The notes under the pieces were generated by a model. The model did no database searches. It was not told the DNA's origin and saw nothing but the letters and a program-made list of their open reading frames with translations. DNA of 64,000 nt from Cryptomeria japonica (Eukaryota; Streptophyta; Pinopsida; Cupressales; Cupressaceae). The position numbers were made by a program, and so were the translations under genes. This document shows, piece by piece, positions 56,921 to 64,000 of the stretch. The DNA lies in assembly GCF_030272615.1 (NCBI RefSeq), contig NC_081411.1, positions 186,046,449-186,110,448 of the forward strand, in the 5' to 3' direction. Within the stretch, counting starts at the first letter, position 1. Every line of letters starts with the position of its first letter.

Positions 56921-59900
56921 TTAATTACCATTTGGGGGTGGTAACTGATCAAAAATGGATTTGTACTTGGTCTGGGCTTTGGTGAGAGTGACAAAGAATG
57001 CATTCTTTACACTATCCATGAAAGAATTATGTGCTTGAATATCAGCCAATAGTGATATTAAGCCATGTGGAGTGCTTCCCTCTTGGGTAGTAGATAAGGA
57101 GGTGGCTCGATTGATCTGTTCTTGGACAGATGAAAGATGAGGAAGGAATAATGTCTGAAGTGTCATTATGTCCATCTGGTTCTTGTGTTCTTCATTTCTT
57201 AGGTCCAATTGTTGAGCCATGAGCTGTTGTAGCTTTGTGTAAAAATTATAAACTGAATTTGGCTCTATGGTCAACTTGCTTGAGAGATCGGTAATCTCCT
57301 TCTCAATTGCCTCTATTTTATTCTTAATGTCTTTAATGAATAAAGAAAATGTGCAGAGTTTTTGAAATAAATAAAGAATGTGCTTGAGTTGAGGAGTCAA
57401 CTCAGCAATAAATTTGACAAGTTTAACTTTGCCAATAGCTATAGCTTTCTGTACCTCTTCTATCATTTTTGCAGTGAGCTCTTTGTCTTTTAGCTTGCTC
57501 AAATACTCTGATGCATCTACTCCAGATGTCTCTATCTTTGTTAGGAGTTCATCTAGTTGAATGTGGATGGGTGCATCTGTTGATACTGTAGCTTTAGGTA
57601 GCATACCTATTAAGAGTTCTTTCACCTTCTGAAGTACCTTATTTTTCTTTTGAATGGCCATTTGCTTCTCTTGTTCGGCCTTTGCTTTGCATAGTTCACC
57701 GAAATCAATGAGTGCTTGCCCCTTTAATTTTGATATGTTTACATTGGGCAACACTATTGGCTTTGACAAATCAACTTTAAAACTATGCTTTTTCATCTTC
57801 TTTTCTTTACCTTTCACCGATGGAACTAAGACAAGGGCTTGTGAGGCTTGATGACCCTCTGTAGGTTGCTCGGTAGAGGAAAGACTTTGATCAATTTCTT
57901 TAGCCTCTATAGAATCCTTTGGTGTCTTGGTACTCAGTGTCTCAGTTTCAACATTTGTAGTGCTAGAAGGTGCTTGAGATGTTTATTCTTGAGTAGTACC
58001 TTCTCCTAGTGTAGACTTGTGACCTTTGGTGCCTTGCTAAGTATCATGAGGGGTTTCATTTAAGATAGGTTGTTTGACCAGTGGATAAGGCTGAACTTGT
58101 TCCAAGACTGATTCACTAGATACAAGTTTTGCATATGCATTGCCTTTTATCATTTCCTATTCTGGTACCTCTGTATCCATGACATCTTCATCTATTTGAA
58201 TGGTGTTAGCAGGGTCTTTCTTGGTAACATCAAGATCTTGCTCGATGACATCAACAATTTCAACTGTAGCTTGCTCACTAGCATCCTTTACTTTAAAGAT
58301 TTCCTACCACTTGGCTTTTGTCTCATTTTCCACTTCAATATATAGCCCATTCATCAGTTTTAAGGCTCTCTATTTGACAAGAAACTTTGAGTTGTAGGTT
58401 GTCAGATGTTCCTTTATTTCAGCTACTGACATGTCAGGAAATAGATGAACCAGACTTCTCTCTCTGATCTCTTTCTTTGAGTCCATTGCATACTTCCACC
58501 TATTATCAATATGCAAGTAAAGTTCATTTGTAAGTGACTTAGCTAGTTCCAATGGACCTAACAGGAATTTTAGAAGTGTGCAGATGACAGCTTCTTCAAT
58601 TTGTCTCTTCTCATCATTATTCCTGGTTTCATACTTGACATATCTAAATGATCCAAATCCTCCATATTCTTTCAGATTAGCATAAAAGTTTTCAACACTA
58701 TGTATATTTACCTTCTTGCTCTTAACAACCTGGATTTTGCTTTCATCCTTTGATTCGATATCACTAGACTCTTTTGCCAAAATGAGTCTCCAAGTAGATT
58801 TCTTATAGGTATTTGTTACCTTGGGAGTAGTAACACTTTTTGTTTTCTTACTCAGTGAGGCTGTAGATGCTCTTGTGTTAGGTCGCTTTACTGGAGGTGA
58901 AGTTGGTGAGGCCTTTGATGTGTCCTGTTTCTTTCTCTTCAACACTTTTCCCTTAGGCAATTCAGTGCTCAGTGTTATAGCTGCCTCTTGGGCTTCAGAT
59001 TCCTCTTTGGTAATGGCAATGGTGCCTTTGACAGGTGTAGAGGAAGATTCTTCTTCGAATTTCTCTGACAATGCCTTTATCATTTTTGTTGCCTTTCTTG
59101 TAGCTTTGGGTACTACAATGCTCATTTTTACCTTTACCTTTACTTCCTCATAGGTTCCATACCTTAGCTCGGTAGCATGCCTCGGTAATGTGAGAAATGC
59201 ATCAATTTTTTATTGTGTGATCCCAAAGTCAATCTCATAACCCATCGGTGGCAATGATTGAGTCCTCGGTTCCACAACATTCACATAATAGTAATCAGTG
59301 TCAACTTCAAAACATATATCATTTTTGTATTTCTCCACTGGCTAGGGTGGAATCCTATATCTGTCATGCATTTTCTCCTAAAATTTACTGAAGTAATCAT
59401 CCATAATATCATTGAAATTATCTCCTAACTTCTTGATGAAGTCACTAATCTGATGGGTGATTGTTCGGTGTAGTTTCGAAACAACTTTACCGACTGATGG
59501 AAAGAATTTTTCAAAATAGAAAAACATGCATACCAGTAATGACCCAAACTTTAAAGTATTAACCGAGTTGTTCTTCTTCGGCTTCCTGATGGTGTTCATA
59601 TTTTCAAATAGGTTCCTTATCAACACCTCACATAGATCAATTTTCATTCCCTTTTTCACAATTTTGTAGGCCACGTCTACTAATGCACAGGGTACATTGT
59701 TTTCCCTTGCCGATTGGAAGAAACAGTAACCCATTACCCTAATGAAAAATTTTAGTTCTTCATCTGTGACATTATTCAGTTTCAATCCTCTACAATCAGA
59801 TTCCACTCCTGTTAAACTGATCAATTCCTTCTGTGATATCATCTTTTGGGATCGGGCATGATCATAAATGGGGTAATGATAATCAGATGAATGATTTCCT

Positions 59901-60285
59901 TGGTAATCTTAAATGGTTACTCTTCTAGCCACATGAAATCATCATGAAATCTACTTAGAACAAACTTGACCCACTGGGGTTTGAACACATGGGGATAGGT
60001 TAGGGCTTTAGTTAATCCCTTGATCTTGATGTGTTCATACTTGCTATTCAATTTACCATCAGTGCACAGCTCATCATAGGTGTCTTTAATTTCAACATGA
60101 CCAAGTTCTTCAACATGACATTTGGTGAAGAATCTCACATCCTCTACTAACAATACTTTATCCGAGATGAGTGAAAAGGTGGTTTTGTCATCCGGATTTG
60201 ATGCAACTTTGGGAGTCAAAGAGTATTTTAGTGAGGGCTTCTCTACATTCTTGACAACTATGGGATCTTAGATCTTGGGCACCAT
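56921..60285 (-). pseudogene. Degenerate coding region of unknown function in element E
   Basis: Successive minus-strand frames span about 3.4 kb. The first part (about 60285-59378) looks globular: VEDVRFFTKCHVEELGHVEI, HVFKPQWVKFVLSRFHDDF, FFIRVMGYCFFQSARENNV and FGSLLVCMFFYFEKFFPSVG. The middle (about 59125-58740) is Ser/Thr/Lys/Pro-rich and basic (LPKGKVLKRKKQDTSK, KKTKSVTTPKVTN), then more globular sequence to 58370. The last part (57817-56921) is coiled-coil-like with Lys/Glu/Leu/Gln heptads and ends QTKYKSIFDQLPPPNGN. It is not a known retroelement enzyme. The order globular, basic linker, coiled coil matches the unknown region in D (47427-50890), but I see no clear residue-level similarity by eye. 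Broken in a few places. Confidence 0.62.
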
Positions 60286-60374
60286 TGTAGACTTCAGATA
60301 AAAGCTAACAAAGAATCCTTAGGGTTTTAGGATTTTCAAACGATTGACGCTTTATACTTAGCAGATAATGGCAA

Positions 60375-60839
60375 CTAGATAAGATCAGTAAACAATCTTA
60401 ACAATGCTTTGAGATTGATGTAAATACCTTGAATTTCTTTGTAGGAGGTTTGATCGCCTTGTGTTCGCTTTGCTCTGCTCTCTCGAACACTTGGTAAGTT
60501 GAAAATGACCGCGAAAATGCTTTTAAGTACACAATATACCTTATCGGACTCTATGAGGGTTAGGTCAAAAACATTAAATGCACTCGGTTCCTCTTTAACT
60601 AATTTTCTCTCCTTTTTCCATTTTACTCGAGTAACCAAACTTCCTTCATTCACCGACTAGACAGGCTTCCTGTATTCACCGACTTGACAAGTTTCCTGTA
60701 TAGTGCTACAAAAGACTTTGATAGAATTTCAAACTTACTAATACATCTTAATTATGCAGATTTGAATTAAGTACATGATAAAATAGGAACTATTAAGATT
60801 TAACCTTGAGAGAATGCAGTCCCTTCATACCTTTACTGA
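60375..60839 (-). other. Gap between the two coding regions of E
   Basis: A minus-strand frame at 60375-60653 has no motif and may be non-coding. If the downstream region is translated, it would need its own start, splicing or a second transcript. No splice sites were assigned. Confidence 0.4.
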
Positions 60840-62192
60840 TTAATTTGGAATAGGTGCACCTAACTCGGTAAGTAAGGTGCTTTCTTCATTTGACACAATT
60901 TCCTTCTTTTTCCAAATCATCTTCGATTTTTCTTTTATTTCTTCAGTGTCTTTTCTAGGTTGATCTCTACAATCTCCAGCTAAGTGTCCAGCTTTGTGAA
61001 AATGAAAACATGCCATACCAGGATTTCTCCATGATCTTTGGTTGTTCATTCCAAACCTTATAAAGTAGTTGGAACTTATATGTCCATATCTTCCATAGCA
61101 TTCACACCATATCCTTGTATTGTAATCCCATGGTACTGCAGAATACTATTGGTAAGGATGTGTGTGAGTTCGATAACCTCTAGCATTTGCTCAGTGTGTA
61201 GACCACATATAGTTCCTTTGCTTAAGCCAGCACTTCTCATTACTATGTACATATCTATTGCAGTTTTTACAAAACCCTTTGAATTTTGCCTTTTGATGAT
61301 TGTTAACAGACTTTGTCCTACATTGATTAGATGTGTGACCATATTTATTGCAGTTGTAACAATAACCTTTGGACTTAGTGACATTCAGTTGCTTACCTTT
61401 TTTGATTTGACACATGTTCGCAGTGTGACCTTGATTTCCACAGTAATTGCAAATAGGCTTCTTTATTTTGATGTTATTCTTGTTTCCAGCTTGCTTTGAT
61501 GATTCTCCTCTCTCGGTAGTATGAATGCCCTTCTCGATAGAGTCTTTTCCTTTGTAACCGAGTCCTGCATCTTTGTTGGATCTTCTTGTATTCAGTTTCT
61601 CATCCAACATCTTTGATGCTTCATAACTCTTCTTCAGTGTTTTTTTGGATTTCTTCTCTGATTGAAGTTCATCAGTCAGCCTTGATACTTCAAGTTTCAA
61701 TGCTTGATTCTCATCATCTTTTAGAATTGCTTCATGATGTGCATAACCTAGTTGATCTGACAAGTTTTGTTGAATTCCAGTCAACCTTATGATTTCATCA
61801 TTCTTATCAGATACTAAGACTTCAAGTTGATGTTTCTCTCTTTCTAGATCTCTTACTTTATCCTTAGTTGTCCTCAATGCATCAAGATTTTCAGTCATCC
61901 GTGTGCTGAAATGTTCATGTTCTCTTTTCATTGCTTTTAGTTGATCAGCTAGTGCTTTGTTCTTTTCTTTCAATATTCCAATCATTTTTTCAGTTTCTTC
62001 AAATATACTGTTCTTAGATGATGTCTCAATTTGTTCCACTAACTCTTGAGAGTCTTGCAAATCATCAGATAATCTTCTTCTTCCTTTCAGATATTTTTGC
62101 ATTTGTCTTTGCATGTTTGCAATCACTTGATTAGCATGATCCAGTTCTTCTTGCAGATACACAATCCTCTGAGATTGTTTATAGCCTTCCAT
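60840..62192 (-). pseudogene. Gag-like coiled-coil and zinc-knuckle region of element E
   Basis: From a Met at 62192 (MEGYKQSQRIVYLQEELDHA), a long coiled coil of Leu/Glu/Lys heptads runs to about 61560. Three CCHC-type knuckles follow: CNYCGNQGHTANMC, CYNCNKYGHTSNQC and the altered CKNCNRYVHSNEKC (about 61455-61215). A further knuckle-like CFHFHKAGHLAGDC lies at about 61010-60970 in another frame. The frame continues upstream into the LTR, but the Met after the primer site is the natural start. A gag-type RNA-binding role is inferred from the knuckles; no copia UBN2 capsid domain is recognised. Few breaks. Confidence 0.72.
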
Positions 62193-62240
62193 TGATAAGA
62201 TCTTTCTCTTTAGGCAGTTAAACCCTTTTCCAAGATTCGA

Positions 62241-62253
62241 GCTCTGATACAAA
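62241..62253 (-). other. Primer-binding site of element E (initiator tRNA-Met type)
   Basis: On the minus strand TTGTATCAGAGC follows the LTR end by one or two bases; it differs from the canonical TGGTATCAGAGC by one base over the shared part. This fixes the element orientation. Confidence 0.82.
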
Positions 62254-62254
62254 T

Positions 62255-63400
62255 TGTTAGGCCCAAGATGGAAAGCTAATGTACTGAGAGGGGAGGGGTG
62301 AATCAGTACTCCAAAACTTTTCTTCAATAATTTTACTGTTATGTATTAACTGAATAGTGCAGTAACATAATATAAAGCTAAAACAAATAGATAACAATCA
62401 TACATGATTCACTCAATAACATATTTATTTTGGTTATGTGGAAACTCTTGGTTAGAGAGAAAAACTATGGTGGGGATGGCACCCACAACTTCACTACTAC
62501 AATAATAAAGAGTGCTCGGTTAGAGCTACATGTTTAGCTTTTTTTGATAGCTTACCCTATTAGGAGTATCAAGATTTGTTAGATCTACCTTGCTAAAGGA
62601 TTTCATAACACTTAAACTAAATGATGCACCTGATTAGAGGCTTTACACTTTATAGACTTGATTAGAGTCTTTTACCCTGTTAAAGGTTTCTCTTACAACT
62701 TCAAAATATTACAATAAAATCATTACAAATATCTGCAACTTTACAATTGGAATGTTATAGCAGATTCTATGTGCTTAGAATAAGTTACCTTGCTTATAGC
62801 ATACCTCGGTAACCCATATAGTAACTCAGTAAACCCTTCTATTTACTCTATTCTTCAACTATTCTTTGAAAACCTTCTCGGTGACCTCTGTGTCTCTGTA
62901 ACAATCTTCTTACACTCATGCACACACACATTCACTATCTTTAATTCTTCACTCATACTATATAAATAGATCTCTTATGATAGTGATCCATTCATTGCTT
63001 CAATCTTACAAATATGATTTATCGAATGAATTACCATGCAAATTATTTCATTGGTTAGATGACCTCAAAATCATACACAATCTTTAAGTACAATTCCCAA
63101 TGTGATAACGGTTAGATGTGCCTCGATCTTGTAACACTTTTTCATATGCATGTCCAGGTTCAATGAATCTGATAACACGTTTCACTCGGTGTATATCAAC
63201 TTAGTGTGTCATCTTTGTTGCTCGGTAGACATGAAATGATACTCAATAGACAGCTCAGTGTATACTATGTTTTGAGACTTACTTTCTTCTATAACCAACT
63301 AGACTATTCATACCGACTGAATGTCTCAGTAGAGATAACCGACTAGAGTATATAGTATAACTTTGACATAAAACTAATGGCAACTTGATAAGTAGTAACA
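62255..63400 (-). repeat. 5' LTR of element E
   Basis: In element orientation it starts TGTTACTACTTATCAAG and ends TTGGGCCTAACA, 1146 bases. It carries a short extra segment near 63190-63206 not present in the 3' LTR. A TATA-like ATCTATTTATATAG lies at about 62957-62970 on the minus strand. Confidence 0.88.
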
Positions 63401-64000
63401 AAGATGAGAGTTCATCTTCTCCTATGGAGGAAGATGACAACTTTTCTCTTCATAATGCATCCATTTTGGATGAAGGTAGCACTAGTCGTTCCAATGAAAA
63501 CGGTAGTTCAAATGATGTGTGGACTCTTGAGTTTGATGGTAGCTATGCTACAAATGGATCCAAAGCTGGCATAGTTCTCATATCTCCTAAGGGAGAGATC
63601 TTCCCTTATTCCTTCAAACTACAATTCGCTAATACTAACAATAAAGCTGAATATGAGTTGCTTTTGTTAGGAATGAGCATTGCATTGAAAAGAGGAATCA
63701 GAATTCTTCACGCGCAAGGTGATGCAGAATTAGTAGTTTGTCAAGTAAGGAGTATGTATTAGACTAGAAATGATAGACTCGGCCATTACCATAATTTGGT
63801 ATGGGAAAATATTGAAGATTTTGATGCTTTTAGCATCTTAGTTATGCCTCATGAGTACAATGATATGGTTGATTCCCTTGTTGTTTCAGCTACTTTGTTG
63901 ATTCCCCATCTTGGCTTTGGTCAAGATTAATACATTATTAAATTAATCAGTATACCTAGTGTACCTAAAAATTGGGATCATTGGCAGATGTTCAATGATG
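63401..64000 (+). pseudogene. RNase H-like domain of element D
   Basis: An acidic, Ser-rich lead (63401-63510) precedes DVWTLEFDGSYATNGSKAGI at about 63520-63580, the start of an RNase H fold with its first catalytic Asp. NNKAEYELLLLGMSIALKRG carries the second-site Glu, and ILHAQGDAELVVCQV the third acidic position. This arrangement, an RNase H set off from RT, is typical of the extra (archaeal-type) RNase H of Tat-lineage gypsy elements. It continues beyond the window. Broken. Confidence 0.75.

Larger units (their letters stand above)
55373..63400 (-). mobile_element. Pol-less LTR element E (copia-type ends) with unknown coding region
   Basis: Two direct LTRs, 55373-56506 and 62255-63400, enclose 5.75 kb. 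In element orientation (minus strand) the right one is the 5' LTR. It is followed by an initiator-Met-type primer site, a coiled-coil and zinc-knuckle gag-like region, a leader-like gap, an unknown coding region of about 3.4 kb, and a polypurine tract (AAAAGGGGAGA) before the 3' LTR. No protease, RT, RNase H or integrase motif is seen, so the element would depend on enzymes from another. By eye the LTRs differ by roughly 6% over 215 bases. The 5-base flanks (TTGAC and AAGAT) do not match. It looks structurally complete, with a handful of breaks in its reading frames. Confidence 0.85.
45506..64000 (+). mobile_element. Large Ty3/gypsy-like fossil D, right end outside the window
   Basis: It begins TGTTGTCCTCATTTTTG after ACTAT, exactly where copia B' homology stops. 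In order: an upstream block with its own TATA-like box and a 3.4 kb unknown coding region (45506-50890), an LTR-like promoter region (about 50890-52096), two tandem primer-site-like leaders (51902 and 52096), gag, protease, nested insertions (54591-63400), and an RNase H-like domain at the right edge. Reverse transcriptase and integrase are not seen. Whether 45506-50890 is part of a very long LTR of D or a separate element that entered B' next to D is unresolved. Broken. Confidence 0.7.

Overview
This 64 kb window looks like plant nuclear DNA from a large, repeat-rich genome, most likely a gymnosperm such as a conifer. It is AT-rich and one host gene sits in a field of old LTR retrotransposons nested inside one another. 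Nothing bacterial, organellar or CRISPR-like was seen. The species is an inference; no marker in the window fixes it.

Layout. 1-780: T-rich simple repeat and unassigned sequence. 781-6075: minus-strand Ty3/gypsy fossil G (gag, leader, 5' LTR), whose 5' LTR edge at 6075 cuts into a plus-strand Ty1/copia fossil, A (6076-11111). A 90 bp scrap of another element, C, follows, then copia fossil B (11202-14940). Minus-strand gypsy fossil F (14941-18683) abuts B. 18684-23700 holds a minus-strand copia LTR fragment, two pieces of a LINE reverse transcriptase, a probable solo LTR, a possible gypsy LTR and a less AT-rich stretch of unknown origin. 23700-26700 is AT-rich and gene-poor.

26849-30192 (minus) is the one host gene I consider intact. 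It encodes a GMC-family FAD oxidoreductase (HOTHEAD / mandelonitrile-lyase-like) in four exons whose lengths and phases give a clean 545-residue protein with a signal peptide. A TATA box and a poly(A) signal are in plausible places.

31462-45505 is a second copy of the C / A / B nest: element C (LTR at 31462) carries copia A' (32487-42078, target duplication AGTTG), followed by C sequence and copia B' (42167-45505). A 2.57 kb solo LTR (33433-36003) sits inside the 5' LTR of A'. The junctions A/C and C/B fall at the same bases in both copies and the coordinate offset is nearly constant (about 30.95 kb), so 6076-14536 and 37018-45505 descend from one nested block that was duplicated as a unit.

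45506-64000 is a large gypsy-like fossil, D, inserted in B'. Its upstream block contains a 3.4 kb degenerate coding region of unknown function (47427-50890), then an LTR-like promoter region, two tandem primer-binding-like leaders, gag, protease, and at the right edge an RNase H-like domain. Between protease and RNase H lies another LTR fragment (54591-55372) and a complete-looking but pol-less minus-strand element, E (55373-63400), with its own LTRs, primer site, zinc-knuckle gag-like region and another roughly 3.4 kb coding region of unknown function. The paired occurrence of these two unknown coding regions in elements of different type is the best candidate here for something undescribed.
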